Origin: Gammaproteobacteria bacterium
GTDB taxonomy: Bacteria > Pseudomonadota > Gammaproteobacteria > Steroidobacterales > Woeseiaceae
Assembly: GCA_024640305.1 (NCBI GenBank)
Contig: JAHEFG010000012.1
Coordinates: forward strand, 1 to 41,392
Length of the DNA: 41,392 nucleotides
Direction of reading: 5' to 3'
A model generated the notes under the pieces. The model saw only the letters and a list, made by a program, of their open reading frames with translations. It was not told where the DNA came from and did no database searches. Below, in pieces: positions 30,624-38,686 of this stretch (position 1 is the first letter of the stretch; each line of letters opens with the position of its first letter). Both the position numbers and the translations under genes were made by a program.

Positions 30624-31442
30624 ATGGCAATCTATGCGATCGGCGACATACAGGGCTGCTATGACCCATTTCGCAGGCTTCTCGATGAACTCGAGTTTGA
30701 TACCGGCAAAGATACGCTCTGGCTAACAGGAGACCTCGTCAATCGAGGCCCGAAGTCACTGAAAACATTACGCTTTGTCCGATCCCTCGGCGAGTCAGTC
30801 ATTACGGTACTGGGCAATCATGACCTGCATTTGTTAGCTCTTTCAGTTGGTAAGATTCGCTACGGCCAACGTTTTCAAACACTGGATAACATCCTCAATG
30901 CAAGCGACTGCGACGAACTCATGGATTGGTTGCGTCACCGCCCGCTCGCACATTACGACAAGACTCTCGGCACGTTACTCGTGCATGCAGGAGTGCATCC
31001 CAGCTGGAGCGTCAAGAAGACCTTGGCGCGTGCTGCGGAAGTAGAGAATGCTCTGCAGAGCGACAAGTACAAGGTCATGCTTGGAAAGATGTACGGCAAT
31101 GCGCCAACTCAGTGGTCTGGTGACCTCAGCGGATACCGGCGGCTGCGTTTTATTGTTAACTGCCTGACTCGCATGCGCATGATGACGAACAATATGCGCC
31201 TTAATTTCGCATACAGTGGCTCACCCTGGCGTGCACGCAAGGATCTCGTGCCGTGGTATGACATAGCGGATCCGGCATGGGCCGGGACGCGTATTGTGTT
31301 CGGCCACTGGTCTTCGCTTGGACTAGTCGTTTTACCGGAAATAATCAGCGTCGATACGGGCTGCGTTTGGGGGCGACAGCTCACAGCAGTGCGCCTGGAC
31401 AAGCGGCGGCCACGGGTCATACAGGTGCACGGCCAGGCATGA
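30624..31442 (+). CDS. apaH: Symmetrical bis(5'-nucleosyl)-tetraphosphatase
   Basis: Hydrolyses Ap4A to two ADP and also removes Np4 caps from RNA. 272 residues (E. coli 280). The metallophosphatase motifs are in order: GDIQGCYDPF, LTGDLVNRGPKSL, VLGNHDLHLLALS, and later VHAGVHPSWS and VFGHWSSLG. A 17 bp gap separates it from apaG. Its stop overlaps the kynU ATG (ATGA), which is unusual for this operon. Confidence 0.98.
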   Translation: MAIYAIGDIQGCYDPFRRLLDELEFDTGKDTLWLTGDLVNRGPKSLKTLRFVRSLGESVITVLGNHDLHLLALSVGKIRYGQRFQTLDNILNASDCDELMDWLRHRPLAHYDKTLGTLLVHAGVHPSWSVKKTLARAAEVENALQSDKYKVMLGKMYGNAPTQWSGDLSGYRRLRFIVNCLTRMRMMTNNMRLNFAYSGSPWRARKDLVPWYDIADPAWAGTRIVFGHWSSLGLVVLPEIISVDTGCVWGRQLTAVRLDKRRPRVIQVHGQA

Positions 31443-32719
31443 CTAATTTCGAAGATAGCCGGCAATTTGCGCAGACGCTCGATCGCAACGATCCGCTTGC
31501 GAGCTACCGCGAGCAGTTCATTTTCCCGAAAGACAAGAATGGCTACTCACCGGTGTACTTGTGTGGCAACTCTCTCGGCCTTCAGCCAAAACTCGCCGCA
31601 GAGTTCGTGCAGGAGGAATTAAGAAATTGGGCTGACTTCGCCGTCGATGGGCACTTTCACTCGGAAAGACCCTGGCTGTCCTACCATCGCCGCGCAACAG
31701 CAGGTTTTGCGGCGCTAACCGGCTCCCGACCGTTGGAAGTCGTGGCGATGAATACGCTTACGGTAAATCTGCACATCTTGATGGCAAGTTTTTACAAGCC
31801 TGTGAAAACTCGCTTCAAGATCGTCATCGAATCGCAGGCCTTTCCTTCCGATCGCTATGCAGCAGCCTCTCAGCTACGCATGCATGGCTTTGACCCGGAA
31901 TCCGCTTTGCTGGAGTGGTCACCGAGACCTGGCGAGACCCGGCTGCGCATTGAAGATCTTGCTGCGCTTATTGAAAACGAAGGCGATAGTATCGCCTTGC
32001 TGCTTCTGCCGGGCGTGCAGTACTACTCCGGGCAGGTCCTGGACATGGCGGCGATCTGCGAACTGGGACGTGCTGCTGGTTGCGCTGTTGGACTGGATCT
32101 TGCGCATGCCGTCGGCAATGTCGATCTTAGACTGCACGAGTGGGCGCCCGATTTCGCTGCATGGTGCACATACAAATACCTCAACAGTGGACCAGGTTCT
32201 ATTGCTGGCGCATTCGTGCATGAAAAACACTTTTCGTCAGACAAACTCAATCAGCTGCACGGCTGGTGGGGACATGACGAAGCAACCCGTTTCAAAATGT
32301 CGAAGACGTTCACGCCAGCAGAGGGCGCCGAGCTTTGGCAGATGAGTAACCCACCGATATTGTCACTTGCGCCTGTCATCGCGTCGCTGCAGATTTTTCA
32401 GGAAGTCGGGCTGGCCGCGCTTATCGAAAAATCGACATCATTGACGGATTACCTTGAGTGGCTCCTCAACCACCGCTTTGAGGGCCGCATCGCCAGCATA
32501 ACCCCAAAGGGTTCGCGCGGCTGCCAGCTATCCCTGGTGGTTAAGGACCCCCAGGTTTCAGCAAGGGGATTATTCGAGAAACTATGTGAACTGAACGTCA
32601 CCGGTGATTGGCGTGAACCGGACGTCATTCGAGTTGCACCTGTGCCGCTGTACAACAGTTACTCGGACGTGCTCGAACTGGCACAACGTATATCTCAGGC
32701 ATTGGACACGACCGGCTGA
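31439..32719 (+). CDS. kynU: Kynureninase
   Basis: PLP enzyme that cleaves kynurenine to anthranilate and alanine (or 3-hydroxykynurenine to 3-hydroxyanthranilate). 426 residues from the ATG at 31439, overlapping apaH; the longer frame from 31277 is an artefact inside apaH. Motifs are VYLCGNSLGLQPK, NTLTVNLHILMASFY, GLDLAHAVGNVDLRLHEW (the PLP-binding Asp), the Schiff-base Lys246 in CTYKYLNSGPGSIAG, and the C-terminal RVAPVPLYNSY. No other kynurenine-pathway gene is in the window, so the substrate source is encoded elsewhere. Confidence 0.96.
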   Translation: MTNFEDSRQFAQTLDRNDPLASYREQFIFPKDKNGYSPVYLCGNSLGLQPKLAAEFVQEELRNWADFAVDGHFHSERPWLSYHRRATAGFAALTGSRPLEVVAMNTLTVNLHILMASFYKPVKTRFKIVIESQAFPSDRYAAASQLRMHGFDPESALLEWSPRPGETRLRIEDLAALIENEGDSIALLLLPGVQYYSGQVLDMAAICELGRAAGCAVGLDLAHAVGNVDLRLHEWAPDFAAWCTYKYLNSGPGSIAGAFVHEKHFSSDKLNQLHGWWGHDEATRFKMSKTFTPAEGAELWQMSNPPILSLAPVIASLQIFQEVGLAALIEKSTSLTDYLEWLLNHRFEGRIASITPKGSRGCQLSLVVKDPQVSARGLFEKLCELNVTGDWREPDVIRVAPVPLYNSYSDVLELAQRISQALDTTG

Positions 32720-32788
32720 AGTCCATCAGCTCACCATAAGGGCAAGACTAGATGTTCCATGTATCAATTATTTTTCGCGAGGCATTCC

Positions 32789-33478
32789 ATGAGTCACCAC
32801 GAAATACATAGATCACATCGGGTGGGATGGTTACGCGCAGCGGTTTTAGGAGCGAATGACGGCATTGTCTCCACCGCGAGTCTGATTATCGGCGTTGCTG
32901 CTGCCAGTACCACACAAGAAAACATTCTTCTTGCAGGCGTTGCAGGACTGGTCGCGGGCGCGATGTCTATGGCGGCCGGTGAGTACGTGTCCGTAAGTTC
33001 CCAGTCCGACACGGAGGCCGCAGATCTGGCGCTTGAAAAGCTCTCGCTGGAGCAAAATTTCGAATTCGAAACGAGAGAGCTTGCACAAATATATGAAGAA
33101 CGAGGACTTGAGCCCCAATTGGCGGGACAGGTCGCGGAACAACTGATGGCCCATGATGCACTTGGCGCACACGCCAGAGACGAAATTGGAATTTTGCACA
33201 CCGGGGTTGCCCGGCCTGTTCAAGCGGCATTTTCTTCGGCAGGTACGTTCATCGTTGGAGCCGCATTGCCCTTAATGGTCACCTGGGCTGTTCCAGGACC
33301 GCGGCAAATAGCGATCGTAGCCACTGCCTCCCTTGCCTTCCTGGCGATTCTCGGCGCTCTTGCGGCACGTGCAGGAGGAGCTTCAATTACAGTCGGTGCT
33401 TTCAGAGTGACTTTCTGGGGCGCGCTTGCAATGGGACTGACGGCCCTGGTTGGCCGCATATTTGGTGTCATCGCCTGA
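32789..33478 (+). CDS. VIT family Fe2+/Mn2+ transporter
   Basis: 229-residue inner-membrane protein of the VIT1/CCC1 family, which moves ferrous iron or manganese out of the cytoplasm. I chose the ATG at 32789 because GAGG lies 7 bp upstream. The first span carries the family motif RAAVLGANDGIVSTASLI, and the second contains GLVAGAMSMAAGEYVSVSSQ. The cytoplasmic metal-binding loop (about 70-135) is rich in Glu, Asp and His (EKLSLEQNFEFETRELAQ, MAHDALGAHARDE). Three more spans follow to the C-terminus. It is separated from kynU by 69 bp and could be the last gene of that transcript. Confidence 0.92.
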   Translation: MSHHEIHRSHRVGWLRAAVLGANDGIVSTASLIIGVAAASTTQENILLAGVAGLVAGAMSMAAGEYVSVSSQSDTEAADLALEKLSLEQNFEFETRELAQIYEERGLEPQLAGQVAEQLMAHDALGAHARDEIGILHTGVARPVQAAFSSAGTFIVGAALPLMVTWAVPGPRQIAIVATASLAFLAILGALAARAGGASITVGAFRVTFWGALAMGLTALVGRIFGVIA

Positions 33479-33480
33479 CA

Positions 33481-33621
33481 ACTGCTTGCGCTGAAAGCGG
33501 TCGCTCAAGCCAGCAGAATATTCACAATATGACGGCCTGCTTTCGGCTGCTTCGGGTCAGTAGCAGACCCTCGCCATAATATCAGGCGGTCGTCTGATTT
33601 CGGGCGCAAAGCGATCATTCA
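33481..33621. repeat. Three tandem copies of the dispersed palindromic repeat
   Basis: Units at about 33481-33507, 33545-33575 (GGCTGCTTCGGG, then CAGTAGCAGACCC) and 33588-33621. The last one covers the rsgA stop codon. The stretch CAGACCCTCGCCATAATATC between units two and three resembles CAGCCCCCAGCATCATATC at 34738-34756 on the other side of rsgA, so the repeat and its flank occur as a larger composite. Confidence 0.55.
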
Positions 33622-34677
33622 CTCAAGCAATCCCTTGTCCTTTTTCAAGGCTTTCACTTGCTTGACATGCTTGGCAAAAACACGGCCCTGCAAACGCTTC
33701 TCGGCGACTGAAGCACTGTTGCGTTCATTCTCGCGCAGCAACTTTTGGTAGTTTCGCAAGCGACGTGCCTCTATGTCGCCATTTTCAACAGCACCGCGGA
33801 CAGCACAACCTGGTTCAGAAGCGTGACGACAATCCGCAAACCTGCACCTCGACGCCATGGCCTCAATATCGTCAAATACAATTTCCAACGCCGCGTCTAC
33901 GTCGGCCACCTTTAGCTCTCTCATGCCCGGAACATCTATCAGCAGTCCACCGCCGGGGAGTCGGTACAATGCACGATGAGACGTTGTATGACGTCCTTTC
34001 TTGTCCTGCCCGCGAACCTCATTCGTCGCCGCAACGTTCGTTTCCGCCAAAGCATTGAGAAGCGTCGATTTCCCAACGCCTGATGAACCAACCAGCGCTA
34101 TAGTACTGCCGGGCTCGATCCACGCCCTGACACCATCAAGCGTGCTTCTATCCAACGCATTAACCGACTCAACAGCCACACCAGTCTGGACACTACGCGC
34201 ACGCTCTGCATAGGAGTCGGAGTCGGTTGATAAGTCTATTTTTGTGAGCACGACCACTGGTATTACGCCCGACTCCACGGCCAGCGCAAGGTACCGCTCA
34301 AGTCTGGACTCCTTGAAGTCCTCGTCGCACGACGTCATTACGAAAAGGACGTCTATGTTGGCAGCGATAAGCTGAATTTCAGTCTTCTCACCGGCAGCAA
34401 CGCGCCGAAACAGGCTCTTTCGGTCAAGAACTCGCTCGATCCTCGAACGCTGATCATCGAGAACCACCCAATCACCAACTGTCGGTTTGTTTTCGGAATG
34501 GGCGTCTCGCCAGGATGAAGTGATGGGTATGGCGAACTCTGCAGAACCGTCGGAAACGGTAATAATGGAGCGTTGAATCTCTGTCACCCGTCCTACGCGA
34601 CCATGATCAAACTCTTCGGGCGACAACTGCTGTGTGAAATAAGGGACAAGCCCGTAGTTTTGCAGAGTAGTCTCCAT
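33619..34677 (-). CDS. rsgA: Ribosome small-subunit-dependent GTPase A
   Basis: Circularly permuted GTPase that helps 30S maturation and removes RbfA. 352 residues. An N-terminal OB domain (GRVGRVTEIQRSIITVSDG, VGDWVVLDD) is followed by the permuted G motifs: G4 VVVLTKIDL, G1 ALVGSSGVGKSTLLNAL, G2 region KGRHTTSHRALY and G3 LIDVPGMREL. The zinc knuckle is CRFADCRHASEPGC. The C-terminal Lys/Arg-rich helix (KHVKQVKALKKDKG) fits rRNA binding. It is a single gene, with repeat copies on both sides. Confidence 0.97.
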   Translation of the reverse strand: METTLQNYGLVPYFTQQLSPEEFDHGRVGRVTEIQRSIITVSDGSAEFAIPITSSWRDAHSENKPTVGDWVVLDDQRSRIERVLDRKSLFRRVAAGEKTEIQLIAANIDVLFVMTSCDEDFKESRLERYLALAVESGVIPVVVLTKIDLSTDSDSYAERARSVQTGVAVESVNALDRSTLDGVRAWIEPGSTIALVGSSGVGKSTLLNALAETNVAATNEVRGQDKKGRHTTSHRALYRLPGGGLLIDVPGMRELKVADVDAALEIVFDDIEAMASRCRFADCRHASEPGCAVRGAVENGDIEARRLRNYQKLLRENERNSASVAEKRLQGRVFAKHVKQVKALKKDKGLLE

Positions 34678-34717
34678 TATTGGTTCTCTTGCTCTAATTT
34701 CCTTCCTAAATTAAGGA

Positions 34718-34747
34718 GTCTCTGCTTTGGGCCAAAGCAGCCCCCAG
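34718..34747. repeat. Copy of the dispersed palindromic repeat upstream of rsgA
   Basis: CTGCTTTGG and CCAAAGCAG are perfect 9-base arms with almost no loop, inside GTCTCTGCTTTGGGCC / AAAGCAGCCCCCAG. This is the most symmetrical copy in the window. The 260 bp gap between rsgA and the lipoprotein operon otherwise holds only the predicted promoter at 34878. Confidence 0.6.
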
Positions 34748-34877
34748 CATCATATCAGGCGAGCGGCCGCTTCCAAGGGTATATGGGACGGTCAGAAACA
34801 GCCCTCTTCGACGACCTCGCCTCGACTACCTCAGGAAAACCTCAGGAGGTCATTAGCGAGAAATCAGACATTCCTTA

Positions 34878-34905
34878 TTGCGACGCGGCGAACCAGGCGT
34901 AGTAT
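34878..34905 (+). promoter_or_regulatory. Predicted sigma-70 promoter of the lipoprotein operon
   Basis: TTGCGA (34878-34883) and TAGTAT (34900-34905) are spaced by 16 bp, 39 bp upstream of the first lipoprotein ATG. A strong GGAGGA ribosome-binding site lies at 34931-34936. Confidence 0.45.
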
Positions 34906-34944
34906 CGAAATGTCTACAATGATAAAGCCCGGAGGACGCATCTG

Positions 34945-35382
34945 ATGAACACGCTGCATCACGCTAAAGTCGCTCTACTGGCTGCGCTAGTCACAGCCGG
35001 TTGTAGTGCAACGCACCACGCCACTGACGTTCGCGAAGCTGATGATGCCGATCGAATTACAGTCGGTACTGTGCAAAAAGAGATCCGCATCGGCATGTCC
35101 GCGGCCGAGGTTGCGGCGGTGCTCGGTTCACCGAACATCGTCACTACGGAAGAACAGCGGCAGGAAACGTGGATCTACGACAAGATCTCGAGCGATGTCA
35201 CTTACTCGCGCAGTAGTGGCAGCGTAGTAGGTTTGATCTTTGGCGGATCGGGCGCCGGCGCCGGCGTTGGCTCGACCAGCGCGGGTTCGACCTCGAGTTC
35301 ACAGCGCACGTTGACCGTGATCATTAAATTCGATACGAATAACGAGGTGCGCGACTTTTCCTATCACACATCGAGATTCTGA
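34945..35382 (+). CDS. BamE/OmlA-like small lipoprotein
   Basis: 145 residues. The signal peptide ends in the lipobox VTAGC (Cys about 20), and there is a strong GGAGGA site 8 bp before the ATG. The central part (VQKEIRIGMSAAEVAAVLGSPNIV, then RQETWIYDKI) has the helix-helix-strand pattern of the SmpA/OmlA/BamE fold. A Gly/Ser-rich insertion (about residues 95-117, GGSGAGAGVGSTSAGS) separates it from the last strand (LTVIIKFDTNNEVRDFSYHT). BamE proper is normally about 110-120 residues and encoded alone, so this is more likely a relative than BamE itself. It is the first of three overlapping lipoprotein genes; its stop shares one base with the next start. Confidence 0.8.
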   Translation: MNTLHHAKVALLAALVTAGCSATHHATDVREADDADRITVGTVQKEIRIGMSAAEVAAVLGSPNIVTTEEQRQETWIYDKISSDVTYSRSSGSVVGLIFGGSGAGAGVGSTSAGSTSSSQRTLTVIIKFDTNNEVRDFSYHTSRF

Positions 35383-35960
35383 TGCCCCGCACCACATCGG
35401 CGCGGTGCCGCTTCGGCGCAGGACTCTCCCTGCTGGTCGTGGCAATGCTTGGCGGTTGTGCCACGACCATTCCGGAAACCGCGCTGCGGCTGCCCGAGAG
35501 CACGCTTGATCTGCGCTCAATGCAGACACGCGCGCTGGAAGCAGAGTCCGAAAATGACATACTCGTGGCGACGATCGCGGTGTTGCAGGACATGGAGTTC
35601 AACATCGAACGTATCGAGAAACCGCTCGGGGTTATCACGGCCTCAAAGGTAACCGATGCTGACTCCGCCGGTGAAAAAACCGGCTTGTTTTTCCTTGATA
35701 TGCTTTGCGCGATAGGTGGCGGTAGTGGTTGCGACGCCATGTCAACAGCACAGGATGATCAGCACATTACGCTGACAATGGTTGTGTTGCCGAGCCTGTC
35801 AAACAGCAACGAGTATAAGGTACGCATCACTATTCAACGCGTCATCTACGACAAGATGGATCGAATCAAGGTCCTGGAACGTATCGATGACCCCGAGACT
35901 TATCGGCAGATTTTTGAAAACCTGCGCAAGTCGCTCTTCATACAGGTGGGGAACAAATGA
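35382..35960 (+). CDS. Lipoprotein of unknown function, paralogue of the next gene
   Basis: 192 residues with a signal peptide and lipobox MLGGC (Cys about 26). After the anchor comes LDLRSMQTRALEAESENDI, then a compact domain: VATIAVLQDMEFNIERIEKP, LGVITASKVTDAD, a small hydrophobic insertion with two Cys (MLCAIGGGSGCDAM), strands (ITLTMVVLPS, YKVRITIQRVIYDK), and a final helix region DPETYRQIFENLRKSLFIQ. The same order of motifs is in the following gene, so they are tandem paralogues. I know this type as conserved lipoproteins found beside BamE-like genes, but no function is established to my knowledge. The start overlaps the preceding stop, and the stop overlaps the next start. Confidence 0.8.
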   Translation: MPRTTSARCRFGAGLSLLVVAMLGGCATTIPETALRLPESTLDLRSMQTRALEAESENDILVATIAVLQDMEFNIERIEKPLGVITASKVTDADSAGEKTGLFFLDMLCAIGGGSGCDAMSTAQDDQHITLTMVVLPSLSNSNEYKVRITIQRVIYDKMDRIKVLERIDDPETYRQIFENLRKSLFIQVGNK

Positions 35961-36373
35961 GTCGTTCATTACAGGTATTGCCACTACTGGCTATGTCGAT
36001 GCTCGCCGGCTGCGTGACGTCGCCCGCCAATGTTGTCGGCGCCGGCACACAATTGGAAACACGCCAGATCCAGACCCGCGAATACGACACGCTCGATAAG
36101 CCAATGACGATGCGGTCGGTGATCGCCACGCTGCAGGACCTCGGTTTCACAATCGACCAGGCCGATGCCGAGCTTGGTACGGTGACCGCAACACGGCTAC
36201 ACGAGTACACGATGCGCATGACCGTGACCGTCGTCGAACGAGACAATCAGCGTATTTCAGTTCGTGCCAATGCCCGCATCAATGAAGACAGTGTCACAGA
36301 TGCCGCGACTTACCAGGACTTCTTCACTGTCCTCGACAAGGCCATGTTCCTAACGCTGCACAAGGTGGATTGA
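35957..36373 (+). CDS. Lipoprotein of unknown function, shorter paralogue
   Basis: 138 residues. Lipobox MLAGC (Cys about 19). It shares the pattern of the gene before it: TRQIQTREYDTLDKPMTM against SMQTRALEAES, VIATLQDLGFTIDQADAELG against VAVLQDMEFNIERI, LGTVTATR against LGVITASK, and the end AATYQDFFTVLDKAMFLTLHK against PETYRQIFENLRKSLFIQ. It lacks the Cys-containing insertion. The gene overlaps its neighbour by 4 bp (ATGA) and ends the operon. A repeat-type hairpin follows at 36391. Confidence 0.8.
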   Translation: MSRSLQVLPLLAMSMLAGCVTSPANVVGAGTQLETRQIQTREYDTLDKPMTMRSVIATLQDLGFTIDQADAELGTVTATRLHEYTMRMTVTVVERDNQRISVRANARINEDSVTDAATYQDFFTVLDKAMFLTLHKVD

Positions 36374-36390
36374 ATTCATCAATCGCCATT

Positions 36391-36419
36391 CTTCGGCCTG
36401 GGGCCGAAAGCAGCAGAAA
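36391..36419. repeat. Palindromic repeat copy after the lipoprotein operon
   Basis: CTTCGGCC and GGCCGAAAG flank a 3 nt loop, followed by CAGCAGAAAC. It resembles the dispersed repeat and lies 18 bp after the last lipoprotein stop, between convergent genes. It could protect or end both mRNAs. No T-run is present. Confidence 0.45.
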
Positions 36420-36446
36420 CGGCCTTTGAAATGGAAGGTGCAACGA

Positions 36447-36884
36447 CTAGTTTGGGACAACCGATAGCAGCTTCTTCAGGTAAATACGACTATGCCCGTC
36501 GGGATAGCCTGGAAGCTCGGCAAATATTTCGTACCCATTTGCAAGATAAAAACCCTCTGCCTGAAAACTGAAAGTATCTACGTGCGACTTTGTGCACCCC
36601 AGGGCTTGCGCCTCTGTTTCGAGGCGCTTCAATAAAGTCGACCCCAGGCCACTTCCTCGGTTGCCGGACTTAACCCAAAGAAGCGAGACGCTTAGCCAGC
36701 TCCAGTTTATCCGACCATATATTCCGCCCTGCATGCAGCCCCGCTCGTCACGAGCGAAAAGAGCAATTGGTTGAAAACCGGGTCTTTCGACAAATCTTTC
36801 CGAATGCTCGTTTAGGCCGGCAGCAAGCTCATCCAAACTTGATTGTGTTGGATTCAGGTCCAGCTGAATATTGAAATCGGCTAT
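36447..36884 (-). CDS. GNAT-family N-acetyltransferase, start codon uncertain
   Basis: About 146 residues if begun at the ATA at 36884, or 130 from the TTG at 36836. The acetyl-CoA-binding segment is WLSVSLLWVKSGNRGSGLGSTLL with the Q/RxxGxG/A pattern, followed by AQALGCTKSHVDTFSFQAEGFY and the closing NGYEIFAELPGYPDGHSR. This matches a common GNAT subgroup of unknown substrate. The natural N-terminal strand (FNIQLDLNPTQSSLDELAAGL) lies upstream of the first usual start codon. No ATG, GTG or TTG precedes it outside the upstream gene. AAAGGCGG lies 8 bp before the ATA, so ATA or the ATT at 36869 may be used. It follows the TPR gene by a few bases and is probably translated by coupling. Confidence 0.75.
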   Translation of the reverse strand: MADFNIQLDLNPTQSSLDELAAGLNEHSERFVERPGFQPIALFARDERGCMQGGIYGRINWSWLSVSLLWVKSGNRGSGLGSTLLKRLETEAQALGCTKSHVDTFSFQAEGFYLANGYEIFAELPGYPDGHSRIYLKKLLSVVPN

Positions 36885-36888
36885 TGGA

Positions 36889-38622
36889 TTAACCGCCTTT
36901 GTTCCATGTTGCTGCGCACGGCATTCGCAACTGATCGCATAGCTCGACGAAACGCGGTTCGGAACGAAGCGCGTCAAAGTCCGGGTAATTGAGGTTGAAT
37001 ATAAAACTGTCAAATTCGTCGACCGCAACATAAAGCCAGTCTATCGCCTCATCATATTCACCGAGATGGGTGTAGACGATGGCGATGGTACCGGGCGACA
37101 CGAACTTTGAGTCACGCTGCGCCATCGCTTGCTCCAGAAGTTTTCGCGCCTCCGCCTCATTACCCAGTTGGGCATGCTGTCCGGCCAGCATGAGCTCGAT
37201 AGTCGGGTCTCCAGGGCCGACTCTGGCGGCTTGCCTGCCGTACTCAAGGGCTTCCGCACGCATACCTTTCGCTACATAGAAAGACGCAACCCAGGCGAGC
37301 AGTAGCGCATCGTCAGGTTGCATTTCCAGCATGATCAGAACCTGTTCAAGACCGGCGTCGTATTCGTGTTTTTTGAAATAGATTTCCGCCTGCCCATTGC
37401 GACTCCAGACCATCATCGGGTCTAGCTCGAACACTCGATTCGATGCTGCCAGTGCCTCGTCCAGCCGCCCGCCGGTCTGTAGTGCGAATGAAAGACCGTT
37501 GTAACCAATGAAATTGCCTGGCGCCAGTTCGATGGCACGACGAAACTCACTTTCGGCTTTTCGCCAGTCGAACTCATAGGAAAGTTGCAACCATCCCAAC
37601 GCTGCATGTGCCTCTTCCAAAGCATCGTCGAGCGCGAGCGCGATCGAAACAGATTCATACGCTGCTGGAAAAACGTCTTTCGGCGCCAGGTGACGGAAGT
37701 TACCCAGTGAAGTTTCAGTGAGCGAGAGCAGTGCGTGCGCCTGTGCAAACCCGGGATCGAGATCAGTAGCCTCGCGGAAAAACTTCCTGGCTGAAAGGAA
37801 ATCGTCTCGGCCCCACCCTTGCCTCATGAAGTGCCACCCGCGCAGGTACTTGTCGAAGGCTTCTTCGTTTTCGGTCGGGCGCCCAGCACGGATGGGATTG
37901 ACGAGATTCAACTGTAGCTCGTCGACTATCTGTGTTGCTATTTCCCCCTGAACCGCAAAGGAATCCAGCACTTCACGATCATAAGTTTCTGACCAAAGGT
38001 GTTTGTCTGTTTGAGCGTCTATGAGTTGCGCCGTAATCCTCACATTGTTGCCAATTCTTCGTACACTTCCTTCAAGAATGTGGCGAACCGCCAATTTGGC
38101 GGCGATTTCCCCGAGTGGTACGTCCAGTCCGGCGAAGTGAAATGAGGACGTGCGCGACGACACCTTCAAGCCCGGTATGCGGGCTAGCACGTTTAACAAC
38201 TCTTCCGAGATACCGTGGCTGAAGTAGGTGTTGTCATCGTCGCCGCTCATATTCACGAATGGTAGTACGGCGATAGACTTCGGGTTGATATCGACGAGTT
38301 GCAGGGCAATCTTGTCCGGCGGTGTCGATGGATTCGGTATCACCCAGATCAGCAAAGCAACCAATACGGCGGCCATAGCACCCGCCGCAACAACACGCCG
38401 AGCCCGCATGCCCAGGTCTCGCGTCCAAGCCAGGTACATGGCCACCGGGAAACCCGCGATGAACAGGATTGCGAGGTATTTCCTGACCGGTCCGGCCGCC
38501 TGCTCTCCTTGCAGAGCCTCGATCAGGAAGACCAAGATTTCCGTACCGCCCCAGGCAATGGCGACGTACATGGCCGCGGCTCGGATCACACCGCGGCGAG
38601 TCAGTTCTTCGAGAATATCCAT
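36889..38622 (-). CDS. Membrane protein with TolB-like (FlgO-type) domain and TPR repeats
   Basis: 577 residues. The N-terminus has three membrane spans (about 15-36, 49-66 and 78-96, the last containing AMAAVLVALLIWVIP). A domain of about 120 residues follows, beginning SIAVLPFVNMSGDDDNTYFSHGISEELLNVL and including GSVRRIGNNVRITAQLIDAQTDKHLWSETYDR, which is the TolB-like amino-terminal type found in CadC-like and adenylate-cyclase-like proteins. About eight TPR units follow (e.g. AHAALGWLQLSYEFDWRKA, FVSPGTIAIVYTHLGEYDEA). The usual winged-helix DNA-binding domain of CadC relatives is missing, so it is probably a periplasmic sensor or scaffold, not a transcription factor (inference). The GNAT gene is just downstream. 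Confidence 0.8.
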   Translation of the reverse strand: MDILEELTRRGVIRAAAMYVAIAWGGTEILVFLIEALQGEQAAGPVRKYLAILFIAGFPVAMYLAWTRDLGMRARRVVAAGAMAAVLVALLIWVIPNPSTPPDKIALQLVDINPKSIAVLPFVNMSGDDDNTYFSHGISEELLNVLARIPGLKVSSRTSSFHFAGLDVPLGEIAAKLAVRHILEGSVRRIGNNVRITAQLIDAQTDKHLWSETYDREVLDSFAVQGEIATQIVDELQLNLVNPIRAGRPTENEEAFDKYLRGWHFMRQGWGRDDFLSARKFFREATDLDPGFAQAHALLSLTETSLGNFRHLAPKDVFPAAYESVSIALALDDALEEAHAALGWLQLSYEFDWRKAESEFRRAIELAPGNFIGYNGLSFALQTGGRLDEALAASNRVFELDPMMVWSRNGQAEIYFKKHEYDAGLEQVLIMLEMQPDDALLLAWVASFYVAKGMRAEALEYGRQAARVGPGDPTIELMLAGQHAQLGNEAEARKLLEQAMAQRDSKFVSPGTIAIVYTHLGEYDEAIDWLYVAVDEFDSFIFNLNYPDFDALRSEPRFVELCDQLRMPCAATWNKGG

Positions 38623-38686
38623 TGCGGCTTCTTCGAACTGAAGTTGAAGGATTGATTATAGACGACAGCCTGTCATCAAGCACATG

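Noticed and set aside
31277..31438. N-terminal extension of kynureninase
   Set aside because: It overlaps the conserved end of apaH, and the conserved kynureninase region starts after the ATG at 31439.
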